Shown here: positions 8,976 through 19,400 of the stretch, one piece after another | Layout of the letters: every line of letters starts with the position of its first letter | How positions within the stretch are numbered: the first letter of the stretch is position 1 | Notes under the pieces: generated by a model | Seen by the model: the letters and a program-made list of their open reading frames with translations, nothing else | Database searches by the model: none | Told to the model about the DNA's origin: nothing | Made by a program: the position numbers and the translations under genes | Source: Limisphaerales bacterium | Lineage (GTDB): Bacteria; Verrucomicrobiota; Verrucomicrobiia; Limisphaerales; UBA11358 | Length of the DNA: 45,305 nucleotides | Reading direction: 5' to 3' | NCBI GenBank assembly: GCA_025362675.1 | Contig: JANYFN010000292.1 | Span: 1-45,305 of the forward strand

Positions 8976-9010
8976 GTTGTGTTGCACTTTTTGTGATACA
9001 CAACCGGTTG
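8976..9010. promoter_or_regulatory. Overlapping dyad symmetries upstream of smc
   Basis: A perfect 7-bp inverted repeat, GTTGTGT at 8976-8982 and ACACAAC at 8998-9004, has an inner CAC/GTG pair around a T5 centre. It overlaps a perfect 10-bp palindrome, CAACCGGTTG, at 9001-9010. The pair lies in the 241-nt space between the divergent DUF748 and smc genes and could be an operator for either. No regulator can be assigned. Confidence 0.35.
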
Positions 9011-9064
9011 CGGTTTTCTCTTTACAGGGAATAGCTGCTTTGGTTGCCTAAGACTTACAATTTA

Positions 9065-12000
9065 ATGTATCTCAAGAATCTTACAGTTTTCGGTTTCAAG
9101 TCCTTTGCGGATAAGACGTCGCTGAACTTTCAGCCAGGCGTCACGGCCATCGTCGGGCCGAACGGTTGCGGCAAATCCAATGTATCCGACGCCATTCGCT
9201 GGGTGCTCGGCGAGCAGTCGGCGAAGGCGCTGCGCGGTGGTGAAATGGCGGATGTGATCTTCAACGGAACCGATGGCCGCCGACCGATGGGCATGTGCGA
9301 AGTCTCGCTCACGCTCGGCGGTGTCGGCGCGGAAAGTCTGAAGGCGGCGGGCGTGGAGGTGACTTACGAAGAGGTGACCGTAACACGCCGAATTTTTCGT
9401 GATGGCGGCAGTGAGTATTTCATCAATCGCACGACGTGCCGGCTTAAGGACATTCAGCAGTTCTTCATGGGCACGGGGATCGGGCGCACGAGTTACAGCA
9501 TTTTGGCGCAAGGTCACATCACGCAGATTCTTTCCAGCAAGCCAGAAGATCGCCGGATGATTTTTGAGGAAGCTGCTGGCATCACCAAATTCAAAGCGCA
9601 GAAAAAAGAATCGCTGCGCAAATTGGAATACACGGAGCAAAACCTTCTCCGCATCGCCGACACCATTGCCGAAGTGAAACGCCAGATTGGTTCACTGCAA
9701 CGGCAGGCGGCCAAGGCGCGGCGCTACAAAGATATTTCACTGGAGCTGCAACATTTGGAAACGCAACTCGTGCGTCATCAATACGACGTGTTGCAGGAGG
9801 AAATCTCGGGACGCCAAGCGGCGGTGGAAAATTTGCGCAACGAAATCGAAGCGGGATCGAGTGATGTGCTGCGTTTTGAAAGTGAAATTTCGCGGTTGCG
9901 GGCGATGTTGTCTGAGCTTGAACACGAAGTCGCGGTGCAGTTGCAACGTGGTTTGGAATTGAAGTCGGAGATGAATCGGCATGATAGCCGCATTCATTTC
10001 AATCAAGAGCGCGTTCGCGAAATCGAATCGCAGAATCTGAAAGCGCTCGAAGAGATTGCGCAAACCGAGGAGCGGCATCGCGCGGCGCAAGAGGAGCTGG
10101 TCATCGTCACCGGCAATTTGGCCACGTCCGAAGCGGCGTTGCTCCAGCATAGAGAAGCCTTACAGACGAAGCAGAATGTGCTCCGGGAAGTTGAGGAAGG
10201 TTTGCGTCAGCGTCAGGAATCGCTGCGTCAGGCGCAATCATCGGCGTTCGCGGCGGCGCAGGATTCCTCGCGCATTCGCAACGAACTGAACGCGCTCGAA
10301 TTGCAGAAGCAGAACAACGCGGTTCATCTCGAAAAACTTTCGGTGGAGAAGATGCAGTTGGAAGAAGAACGTTTCCGTTTGGAAGCGCGGCTGGTTGAAT
10401 TCACCGCCAGTGTCGAAGTGGAAAAACTGAACGTCGCCACCACGCGTGGTTCCGTCGAGCAGCGGCAGAATCGTTTGCGCGAGTTGCAGCCGGAGTTGGC
10501 GGTCTCCACCGTCGAGCAGGATAAATTGTTGCAGGCACAGGCCGAGAATCGTTCCCGTCTCCAACTGCTCGAACAATTGGAAGGTGCGCATGAAGGCTTC
10601 GATGCCGGCGCCCTCGCGGCGCTCCGTCAGTCGCGTTCGGTTATCGGTTCCCTCGCGGACCACATCCGGGTGCCGGATCAATTTATCGCGGCGGTGGAAA
10701 ATGCGCTCGGTCATAATCTTCAACTCGTCCTGACGGAGCAGCCAGCTTCTGCGGAAGAAATTCTCGCCGACTTGAGCGCGAACAAATCCGGGCGCGCGAG
10801 CGTCGTGGCGTTATCCTCGCCGCACTTCACCGGTGCGAATCAACTTGCCTTCACGGGTGAAATGGCGCCGGCCTCCGGTCCGGTGACAGAATTACTTTCG
10901 GGCCAGATCGTTCACGCGCTGAGTGTGATTCAAGCCGAACCCACGGTGGAACCGCTGCTAAAATCATTGTTGGTCCGCACATTCATCGCGGCAGATTTGA
11001 AAACTGCGAAGGCGCAACTCCAGAATGGCCACGTCGGTTGCGATTTTGTGACGCTCAACGGCGAACTGCTGAATCGTCACGGCATTTACACTGGCGGTTA
11101 TTTGAATGGGGCGGGCAACGGCAAGACGCCGTCCTCGATTCTTGGCCGCAAGAATCAGATCGCTGAGTTGCAAGCGGAGTTGGCGGAACTTCAGGCCCGC
11201 GTCACCGAGGCCAGCCAGAAGCGTAGCACGTTGCTGAGCGAGCAAACTGAATTGCAAGCCAGTCTCCAGCAGGCCCAGTTGGAATTACGACAGCAAGAAG
11301 TCGCCATCGCCACGCGCGAAGGTGAGTTCAATGCCCTCAACAATTCCAACCGTCTCCAGCACCAGCGGATTGACACGATGGTCTTTGAGGTCGAAAGCCT
11401 CGCGGCGCAGGAAGCGGAAGGATTTCAAAAGCGCGAGGCACTGACGGCGCAGTTGAGTGAATTGGAAACTCGTGAACGTGAGACGCAGGAACAAGTCGTC
11501 ACGTTGACCCGCGAGCTGGAAGAACTTCGCGTCGCCCGCGATGTCGCCAACACGGCGTTGACCGAAAGCAAAGTCGCCCTCGCGTCCGACGAGCAGCTGG
11601 CTTCGTCATTCCGCCAGCAGCAGACCTCGCTCGGTTATCGCATCGGTGAGTTGGGGCAATTGGTGGACGCCCGGCGCAGTGAATGTTCCTCCTTCGTCAC
11701 GCGCAAGGAATCGGCGGAAGTGGAGATTCAGGATTCGCAATCTCACATTGGGCGATTGCAATCCGAGCGCGAGGCCGTAAACGTGAAAACCGCCGAGCTG
11801 GTCGGCCACAAGAATGTGCAGGACGGCGAAATTTCGCAGCGCGACGAAGCGTTGCGTTCGCAGCGAAACCGCTTGACGGAACTCCAGAATGCGCGCGGCG
11901 CTCTCGATGTAGAACTTGCGCAGAAAAATATGACCGTCCAGAACCTGCGCGACAAGGTTCAGTCGAAATATCATCTGAACCTCGATGACCTCCGCAGTGA

Positions 12001-12787
12001 ATCCATCACCATCACCTACGCCGCCGAAGGTCCCGCGAAGGTCGAGACACTGACGCCGGAACAGATGGCGGCGACGGGCGCGGCGACCGATTGGAATTCC
12101 GTGCAACAACAAGTGGAAGCGTTGCAGCAGAAGCTTGACGACATGGGCCCGGTGAATCTCGTGGCCATCGAGGAATACGAAGAGACCGAGCAGCGCTATC
12201 AATTTCTCTCGACGCAACACGACGATCTGGTGAATGCCAAAACGCAATTGCTCGAAATCATCAATCGTATCAACGACCAGACGCGGCAGATGTTTTTGGA
12301 GACGTTTGAAAAAATTCGCGATAATTTCCGCGCGATGTTCGTGGATGTTTTTGGCGGCGGCAAAGCGGACCTCGTTTTGTCGGACACAACTGATGTTTTG
12401 GAAAGCGGCATTGAGATTGTCGCGCGTCCGCCCGGCAAACAGTTGCAGAGCATCTCGCTATTGTCCGGCGGTGAACAAACGATGGTGGCCGTGTCGCTCC
12501 TGTTCTCGATCTATCAAGTGAAGCCGAGTCCGTTCTGCGTGCTGGACGAATTGGACGCGCCGCTCGACGAATCCAACGTCAGCCGCTTCGTGAAAATCTT
12601 GCAGCGGTTCATTGCGCATTCGCAGTTCGTCATCATCACGCACAACAAGCGCACCATCGGCATGGCCGATATCCTTTACGGTGTGACGATGCAGGAGCAC
12701 GGCATCAGCAAAATCGTCAGCGTAAAATTCCACAAAGCCGAGGAACAACCGCTGCTGCCGCAAATCAACGAACCGGTGATGGCGTAA
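9065..12787 (+). CDS. smc: Chromosome segregation ATPase SMC
   Basis: SMC is the ATPase core of the bacterial condensin that compacts and segregates chromosomes. The 1240-residue length is slightly longer than usual. The N-terminal head starts [18 protein letters not shown] and carries Walker A GPNGCGKS at 31-38. A long coiled coil follows, then the hinge (about 515-680, from VIGSLADHI through the GGYLNGAG segment), then the returning coil. The C-terminal head has the ABC signature LSGGE at 1133-1137 and Walker B FCVLDE with D1161 and E1162. The frame opens at a TTG (9044), but the ATG at 9065 matches the conserved SMC start. scpA and scpB are not in the window. Confidence 0.97.
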   Translation: MYLKNLTVFGFKSFADKTSLNFQPGVTAIVGPNGCGKSNVSDAIRWVLGEQSAKALRGGEMADVIFNGTDGRRPMGMCEVSLTLGGVGAESLKAAGVEVTYEEVTVTRRIFRDGGSEYFINRTTCRLKDIQQFFMGTGIGRTSYSILAQGHITQILSSKPEDRRMIFEEAAGITKFKAQKKESLRKLEYTEQNLLRIADTIAEVKRQIGSLQRQAAKARRYKDISLELQHLETQLVRHQYDVLQEEISGRQAAVENLRNEIEAGSSDVLRFESEISRLRAMLSELEHEVAVQLQRGLELKSEMNRHDSRIHFNQERVREIESQNLKALEEIAQTEERHRAAQEELVIVTGNLATSEAALLQHREALQTKQNVLREVEEGLRQRQESLRQAQSSAFAAAQDSSRIRNELNALELQKQNNAVHLEKLSVEKMQLEEERFRLEARLVEFTASVEVEKLNVATTRGSVEQRQNRLRELQPELAVSTVEQDKLLQAQAENRSRLQLLEQLEGAHEGFDAGALAALRQSRSVIGSLADHIRVPDQFIAAVENALGHNLQLVLTEQPASAEEILADLSANKSGRASVVALSSPHFTGANQLAFTGEMAPASGPVTELLSGQIVHALSVIQAEPTVEPLLKSLLVRTFIAADLKTAKAQLQNGHVGCDFVTLNGELLNRHGIYTGGYLNGAGNGKTPSSILGRKNQIAELQAELAELQARVTEASQKRSTLLSEQTELQASLQQAQLELRQQEVAIATREGEFNALNNSNRLQHQRIDTMVFEVESLAAQEAEGFQKREALTAQLSELETRERETQEQVVTLTRELEELRVARDVANTALTESKVALASDEQLASSFRQQQTSLGYRIGELGQLVDARRSECSSFVTRKESAEVEIQDSQSHIGRLQSEREAVNVKTAELVGHKNVQDGEISQRDEALRSQRNRLTELQNARGALDVELAQKNMTVQNLRDKVQSKYHLNLDDLRSESITITYAAEGPAKVETLTPEQMAATGAATDWNSVQQQVEALQQKLDDMGPVNLVAIEEYEETEQRYQFLSTQHDDLVNAKTQLLEIINRINDQTRQMFLETFEKIRDNFRAMFVDVFGGGKADLVLSDTTDVLESGIEIVARPPGKQLQSISLLSGGEQTMVAVSLLFSIYQVKPSPFCVLDELDAPLDESNVSRFVKILQRFIAHSQFVIITHNKRTIGMADILYGVTMQEHGISKIVSVKFHKAEEQPLLPQINEPVMA

Positions 12788-12828
12788 GCTTCAGTTATTC
12801 AACCAAAATAATCTGGTTCCGCGATGCG

Positions 12829-15800
12829 CTACGGCAACGTGGTTTTCAGCGAATGCTTGATTTCTTCCGGCAAACTCAAACTGTCTATCCATTTGGTCGC
12901 GGCGGACGAATCAGATTTCAGCCACTGCCGCGCGACTTGAATTTGGTATTGTTGCCGCTGGGTTTCGTTGGTCACGGATTGGGTCCACTGCGCCGCGTAG
13001 TCCGGATATTTTGTCGCGGCACCATCGAGAAACGCGCTGATAATTCCTTCGCTGGCAGTTCCCGACGGCAAATTCGCCAGCCATTTGGCCACCAACGACG
13101 GTTCGGGTTGCGACCAGGTCTTGATGACGGACGGCACCAGTTCCGGTTGAGAATTGGTTGCGGGAAAAGCAACCAGCCAGTTGATGGCGGCTTCGGGATC
13201 GGCTGGCGCCCAAGTTGAAACCAAACCCTTGATGGCCGCTTTCTGGTCATCGCCCGGCGGCATGGCGGCAATAAATTTCGCCGCCTGATCCAAGTGGGGC
13301 AGATCGCAATTGCGGGCCGCCGATTCCAAAATATTTTGTCGCAACGTCGCATCGGCCAACGGTTGCAGCAACTCTACCGTTCCCGGCAAATCGCCAATCT
13401 GCAATTGACGATACGCTGCGGTGATGTATCGCGTCTGAACCTCGCCCGCAGGCAAACCGAGCGCATAAGCGACCATGTCTTTCGGGTTTTTCTGCGCCCA
13501 GCTTTCGACCAAGGCCAGGCGTGCCGAATTTTTTTTCTCCCCGTCCGGCAGGCTCGCGATCCAATTCGTCGTGGCTGAAAAATCACGTTGAAACCACGCG
13601 CTGGCAATTCCACCGAACACCGCGCCGGACAATTCAGAGTGTTGATTGGCAAATTGCGATGCGGCCTGCGGATCATTGTGCGCCCAGTTGATGACGATGC
13701 GATTGGTGACGGCCATCCGCTCGGATTCGGATTGCAAAGATTGCGCCCAATCCAACGCCGCCGGGGCGTTGGTGCCAACCCACTGATTGCATAATTCAAC
13801 CACGGCCTTTTGACGGTAGTCGCCCGGAGGAAGATTTTTGACCGGCTCCGCAGCGGTGGCTGGAGCGGTTGCAATTCGTCGGCTCAAGATAAATTCCCAC
13901 GCTTTTTCTTTGGCCGTGCTGTCAGGCAATTGCTGGCACGCCGTGGTGGCGGCTTCCAAATCTTTCGCGGCCCAGATGTCAAACAAGCCAGCAATCATAA
14001 GGCTGCGCGAGATTCCGGAGGGCAACGCTTCGGAGTCCGGTTTGGATTGCAGCCAATTCAAAACGGCCGCCGGTTGTTGATCCGCCCAGACTTCTAGGAT
14101 GGTGGATAAAATCTGGCCGCTGGCATCCAGGCCGGGAATTGATTGTCGCTGTTCGATTGCCTGCACCGGATCTTTCGCGGCCCAGAGCTGGAACAGTTCT
14201 GTGTAAATTTTTTCGCTCGGCACTGGCTTCAAATCATTCAACCGTGCCAACGTGTTCGTGAACGTATCAGCGGCCACGGCGGGAATGATTTTCTCCAAAG
14301 CGCGCTGCCGGGAATCAAGATTGGTCAACTGGCAACTCCAATCGAAGGCGGCGGGCAAGTTCGTGGTCATCCAGCGATCCAGCAACTGCTCTTGAAAATG
14401 GCGGCGGGGCGGATCATTCAAGATGATCGTCGCCGCGTTGAGTGTCTCGGAAAATTCTATGGGCGGAATCCGAGCCGACAGTTCATCCAAGCGGTGGAGT
14501 AGCTCCGCCTCGGGTCTGACTTCGGAAAACTTCTGGAGCGCGCGCTGAATCTGTTCACGATTGAGCGTGCCCGCAACCAAATCAAGTTCGCTCGCGGACA
14601 CTGCGGCCTTGGCTTGAGCTTCGGTGAGCTGCTTTTGCTGCCACAACGCAAGGCTGACCGCCGCCATCAACGCGAGCACCGCCATGACGGCAAAAACCTT
14701 AGTGAGGCGGCGCGCGGCGAGACGCTTGGTTTGGATTTCCTGAACGTTCGTTTGAGTTGCGCGAACTTGATTCTGCGCTTCGACAAATTTGTTTTGAACC
14801 GCCTGCGTCTCTTGGCGAGCTTCTTCAAGTTGGCTCTGAGCCAAGCCCGCCAGATGTTGTGTTTCCTGGATTTTACGCTGCGCTTCCCGGACTTGATCGC
14901 GCGCTTCCGCGAGCTGGCTTTGCGCGGCTTGAGCCTGCTGCTGCGCTGCTAACACTTTACTCTCCGCGACTCGCGCTTGGAGGCCCGCGGCTTCGAACTC
15001 GCCTTGCGTTTGCCGCGCTTTATTTTCTAGTTCCTGAACTTGGCTTTGGGCTTCGCGAACTTGGTTCTGCGCTTCTAAAATTTTATGCTGGGTGTCGCGA
15101 GCTTCATGGCGCGCCGCCTCGACATCGCTTTGAGCCTGCTGCGCTTGGCTGCGGGCGGCTTCAAGCTCGGTTTGCGCTTCGCGGGCTTTGGTGTGGGCTT
15201 CCTCAATCTGGCTCTTAACATCTTGCGGCAGATTTTGTGTCTCCAAGAATTTATTCTGCGCCGCCCGAACCTGATTGCGCGCTTCCTCAAGCTGCGCCTG
15301 CGCTTCCCGTGCCTGTTGCTGGGCTTCTAAAATTTTGCTCTCCGCCGCCTGCGCTTGGTTGCGGGCCTCTGCAACTTGGCCAAGGGCCTCCCGCGCCTGC
15401 TGCTGGGCTTCAAGGACTTTGCTTTGCGCTGCTTGAGCTTGATTTCGAAGCTCCTGAATTTGCCGCTGGGCTTCGCTGGACTGAATGTGCGATTCGAGAA
15501 CGTCGCGATTGATTTGCGGATCTGGGTTCGGAGGCGCTTGAATTTGCGGGTGCTTTTCCCGTGCGAGAATCTTAGCTTCTGCGAAACAACGTTTTACTTC
15601 GTGCCCCCACAAGCCATTGAATCCCACCCCGATCAATCCGGCGATCAATTGAATTTTGGCGGTCTCTAACTCGATCGCTCCGGTTTGATAATCTTTCGCC
15701 AGAAGTTCCCGTTTGCTATCAACGTGCCGGGCATCCGCAAAAATTGTCCCGCGCTCGCGCCGTGAGATATCGAGCGTGCCATCTGGCTTCACCGGGTGGC

Positions 15801-16269
15801 GCAACGCCGGGACAAAACATTCTTCGTGGGGCGATACGCCCGGCTTGTGGCTATCGCTCGCATCAGGTTCCCCAGCGATGACGAAGGGCAAAATGCGATT
15901 GCCGCGCCCGAGCTGTTTGAAGTAACGCACCGCTTCATTCACAGCGAGGCTACCGGCCGAGCGCGGCGAACAGATCACGACCAGATATTTTGATCGCTCC
16001 AATGCAAGGCGGACACTCTCGCTCAGGCTAGCGTTTCCGGGCGGTTCCGCTTGGTCTTGAAAAAGGGGATCAATATGTTGCGGGACAGCTTCACCCTGGG
16101 CACCGACCTGGCCCGTGAATTCAGCCGGGATGGAAAAATTCTTCAGCGCGGAATGTAACCAATCGCCCCAGCACAAGTTTTCCACCTCCAGTGCGCCCGG
16201 GCGTTGCGCGCAGTTGTCTTGCTGGCTGTAACTAAGGAATGCCCAATATTTAAATTCATTTTCGGTCAT
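12829..16269 (-). CDS. TIR domain - coiled coil - transmembrane - helical repeat receptor-like protein
   Basis: A 1146-residue protein. Residues 7-160 form a TIR domain: it opens with AFLSYSQQD, and LVVICSPRSAGSLAVNEAVRYF follows at 96-117. E112 sits at the place of the NADase glutamate of the WxxE motif, though the tryptophan is alanine (A109). Residues about 262-515 are an Ala/Gln/Glu/Arg-rich coiled coil with seven-residue periodicity (EAQ or EAR at 315, 322, 329). Residues 524-543 form one membrane span preceded by KRLAARRLTK, so the positive-inside rule puts the TIR domain in the cytoplasm. Residues about 560-1146 are helical repeats built on W-(A)-x-x-D-P-x-A-A-x-x-W and would be extracytoplasmic. 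Bacterial TIR domains act in signalling and NAD-degrading defence, but the role here is unproven. TAATAT lies 13 nt upstream of the ATG. Confidence 0.85.
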   Translation of the reverse strand: MTENEFKYWAFLSYSQQDNCAQRPGALEVENLCWGDWLHSALKNFSIPAEFTGQVGAQGEAVPQHIDPLFQDQAEPPGNASLSESVRLALERSKYLVVICSPRSAGSLAVNEAVRYFKQLGRGNRILPFVIAGEPDASDSHKPGVSPHEECFVPALRHPVKPDGTLDISRRERGTIFADARHVDSKRELLAKDYQTGAIELETAKIQLIAGLIGVGFNGLWGHEVKRCFAEAKILAREKHPQIQAPPNPDPQINRDVLESHIQSSEAQRQIQELRNQAQAAQSKVLEAQQQAREALGQVAEARNQAQAAESKILEAQQQAREAQAQLEEARNQVRAAQNKFLETQNLPQDVKSQIEEAHTKAREAQTELEAARSQAQQAQSDVEAARHEARDTQHKILEAQNQVREAQSQVQELENKARQTQGEFEAAGLQARVAESKVLAAQQQAQAAQSQLAEARDQVREAQRKIQETQHLAGLAQSQLEEARQETQAVQNKFVEAQNQVRATQTNVQEIQTKRLAARRLTKVFAVMAVLALMAAVSLALWQQKQLTEAQAKAAVSASELDLVAGTLNREQIQRALQKFSEVRPEAELLHRLDELSARIPPIEFSETLNAATIILNDPPRRHFQEQLLDRWMTTNLPAAFDWSCQLTNLDSRQRALEKIIPAVAADTFTNTLARLNDLKPVPSEKIYTELFQLWAAKDPVQAIEQRQSIPGLDASGQILSTILEVWADQQPAAVLNWLQSKPDSEALPSGISRSLMIAGLFDIWAAKDLEAATTACQQLPDSTAKEKAWEFILSRRIATAPATAAEPVKNLPPGDYRQKAVVELCNQWVGTNAPAALDWAQSLQSESERMAVTNRIVINWAHNDPQAASQFANQHSELSGAVFGGIASAWFQRDFSATTNWIASLPDGEKKNSARLALVESWAQKNPKDMVAYALGLPAGEVQTRYITAAYRQLQIGDLPGTVELLQPLADATLRQNILESAARNCDLPHLDQAAKFIAAMPPGDDQKAAIKGLVSTWAPADPEAAINWLVAFPATNSQPELVPSVIKTWSQPEPSLVAKWLANLPSGTASEGIISAFLDGAATKYPDYAAQWTQSVTNETQRQQYQIQVARQWLKSDSSAATKWIDSLSLPEEIKHSLKTTLP
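14725..15486 (-). repeat. Low-complexity DNA encoding the TIR protein coiled coil
   Basis: About 760 bp of imperfect repeats that encode the EAQxxxR-type heptads. Short units such as CTGCTGGGCTTC (plus strand) recur at irregular 33-bp or 66-bp spacing. It is prone to length change by slippage, so the coiled-coil length probably varies between strains. Confidence 0.7.
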
Positions 16270-16282
16270 AGCGACTCGGCTG

Positions 16283-16288
16283 ATATTA
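16283..16288 (-). promoter_or_regulatory. Putative -10 element of the TIR-receptor gene
   Basis: TAATAT on the minus strand, 13 nt before the ATG. A weak TTGATG (16313-16308) lies 19 nt further upstream. There is no Shine-Dalgarno between the -10 and the ATG. Confidence 0.3.
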
Positions 16289-16429
16289 CCCTAGAAAGGC
16301 TTGGAAACATCAATCAAAAATGACCGCCAAATCCCCCGGTTAGAACGACAATGTCTCCAAGCTACGTCCAATTCACCCTGACTGAACGCAGGCAAAGATA
16401 AACGCCTTCGAATTTGGTGGTCGTTTGAT

Positions 16430-19400
16430 TTATTTGGTCCGAATCAGTTCGGCGTTGCGCAACGTCACCGGGCCGAGTAGGCCGGATTCGAGTAGTGGCG
16501 AATCTTTCATCCAATGGTGCCAGGTGGTAAAGGTCAATCGTCCGGTCGGACTCGGTTTACCATCCAGTAGCCATTGCGGCCAGGCCTTGAGTTCCTGACC
16601 ATTCCATTCACGGTCCGGCGGCAATTGCTCGTCGCCGATGAGTCGATTCGGCCAGAGGTTGGTCACTTTAACCACTAATTTGTTTGAGCCTGCCTGCGCG
16701 ACGGTGGTTACGTTCACCCGGAACGGCGGTTTCCAAAGCACTCCCAAGTCGTGACCGTTCAGGGAAACTTCGGCGAAGTTTTTCACCGCGCCCAAGTCCA
16801 GCCAAAGTTCGCAACCAGTTGCCAAACGGTCGGCCGAAATTTGCAATTCTTTTTCATAGGTCGCCGTGCCGGAAAAATAGCGCACTCCATCGTTCGTATG
16901 CTGGGGCCAGGAAATCAATGACGCCAAGGTCACGGACGCCGGTGCGCCCCAGTTCGGCGGAAAACTTAATTGCCATTCGCCGGAGATTTCCTCGGGCACC
17001 GGCACCTTGGTTGCGTCTTGATGCAGAACGTTTCCAGAGGCCATGTGCAGTTCAATCTGACCGTTGCTCCAGGCTTTTACCAGTGGCGAACCGTCTGCGC
17101 CCACGCTGGTTTCCCATGGGGGCGATTGGCCAATTCGGGGCGTCACTGGAAGGGGCAGCATTTCGTTTTCTCGAACCGTTGCCTTACTCGGCTTACCGTC
17201 GAGGGCGTAGTCCACGCGCAACTCTTTTTCGTGGTCAACCGCCGGATCGTGACCTAACAGGTCATTGTTGGCGACCACCGGTAGGCCCTCGCGAATAAGC
17301 TCGGAAATTTTCTTGGTGACATCCATTTCACCGGTGCCATCGGTGGCAGTGTAAACCGCTTTTGAAATTATCAGATTTGGTGGGGCAGGGGATTTGTTGG
17401 TAAAAATGCCACTGGCGGCAACGATATGATCTGTGGCTTGGTTTGCTTGGCGAAAGATGACGAACACAGATCCAGCGGGTTCAAAATTCAGCGTCACCGT
17501 GGTGCGCCCATCGTGGGTGTTCCAAATTGGTGCCGCTTCCATCGTGCCCGTGTCGGGATGCCATAATTCGGGAATTTTTCCGCTGACGCGGAAGGTGCAC
17601 TCCGCCGAATCAAATTGGTGCCGCTGATTGGAGACAAAATAAATATCGGCATCAGCAGCGATGCGGTGAACGTAAGCCAGATGCGTATCGGTGCCGGTGC
17701 CGTGGGATTCAAAATCCGGCTTTAAAGCCAGCGTGGAAAAGGTGTTGGACAACGATTGTCCCCAAACGATTCGACCTTTGCCGACGGAGTTTTCCAGGAC
17801 GTTTTTCCCATCGCATTTGCCCCAGAGTTCGTCTGCCAGTTTTTTTATCTGGGTGTCACACTCTGGAAAATCGGCGAGGCTCGGCGAATATTGTGGCCGC
17901 GCTCCGACGACCGTCGCACCCGCGCGCACCAATTTACGAAGGCACTGTAATAACTGTGGCGTCATGTTCACATCTTCCGCCGGCAGAATCAGCACGGCGT
18001 AATTTGCGCCACTGGCTAAAGTAAGGCGGCCGTTTTTCACCGTGGCACCGTGCAATAGCACGTCAGCGTTGATGGCGTCGTAGTCGTAACCGGCCGGCAG
18101 CGTGGGGTTGCCAATGCGCATTTCCACCGGGGCACTTTCGCCGGTGAAGTAAGCGGCGTCCGCCACGGCCCGGCCTTGTTGCAGCAGATATTCGCAACGA
18201 GAAATATAATCAATCCAGGGTTTTCCCTGAGCCCACCAGGTTTCCGTGCGATCAAAGTGAAAACCCCATTGGCCCATCGTCATGCCTGGACTGCGGTTCG
18301 TCCACGGCTGCATGGCATAACGGTGAAAAATATAACGATTCAAGCCCTGGCAAAACATCAGGTCGCCGAGTGTTTTCAGGGAATAGGGATCTTCGAGCCA
18401 GCGGCCCGTTTGTTTTCCGGGTGCGGCGGTGAAGGATTCGGCGCCAACGATGCCTTTGCCGTAAATATGTGCAATGGATGCGGCCATCTTCACCGAGGGA
18501 TGGCCCTGGCTACCGCTCCAAAATTCGCCCATCACCACATCCGCCGGCGCGCCGGATTGCAGCGATTCAAACGGCCCGGTGTATGGTTCAACCGCATTTA
18601 GCAAACCATGCTGGCGGCACAGCTCGGCGAAATGGCCGAAGTAATTATCAGCAAACAAGTCGGCCACCGTCCGGCGCATGTCCCAGAGAAATCGTTCGGT
18701 GACGGCTGGACTATCTACAATTTGGCGGGTGAAGGTGGGGAGAAACTTTAGTGGATCATAGCCGCGTCGTTTTTGAAATTCTGCGCGAAAATTTGGCGTC
18801 CAGTCTTGGCCACCAACTTCGTAACTGTCAATCAGCGCTGTGTCAAGCGCGTGGCCGGCGAGCGGGCCGATGTCGGCGAGCACTTTGCTCATGAAGCCGT
18901 CCCAATGCGCATCCAGCGAGGTCTTGCTCAACTTATCGCATTCCAGACCACGACCTTCATCAGGCGCCGGATGATTTTCGATGCCGATGGGTGTGTAACC
19001 GACACGCAGAATAATCCAATCGCCCGCTGGCACATCCCAATGGAGTCGGCCATCCACCGCGAGCTTCGCCGTCAAATCCAGCACACTAGAATGTGAGATG
19101 GCCTCGCCGCCGGTCTCCGTGGCGGGCGGCGGTTTTACGAATGTGCGATTCACTGAAGTTTTTTGAACTAAACGTGCCGCCGTCAACTTGGCCGCATTTA
19201 CCGGGAAGATGAGCGTTTCATTTTCATCCACCGTCAGAACGTCAGGTTTTCCATTGAGTGTGAATTCGAGCCGCAATTGCTTGAACTGTCCCCAAGCTGG
19301 ATCGCCCCCGAGTTCGCTACTGCTGGCAGTGATAGATGTTTGACCACGCTTGACCAAAGCAGTGAGTTTATCTTTTACGTCCGCAGAACCACCGCCTTTA

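Noticed and set aside
14725-15486. Regularly spaced short repeats resembling a CRISPR or tandem array
   Set aside because: Repeats are imperfect, stay in frame and encode heptads of a coiled coil. There are no unique spacers and no cas genes.
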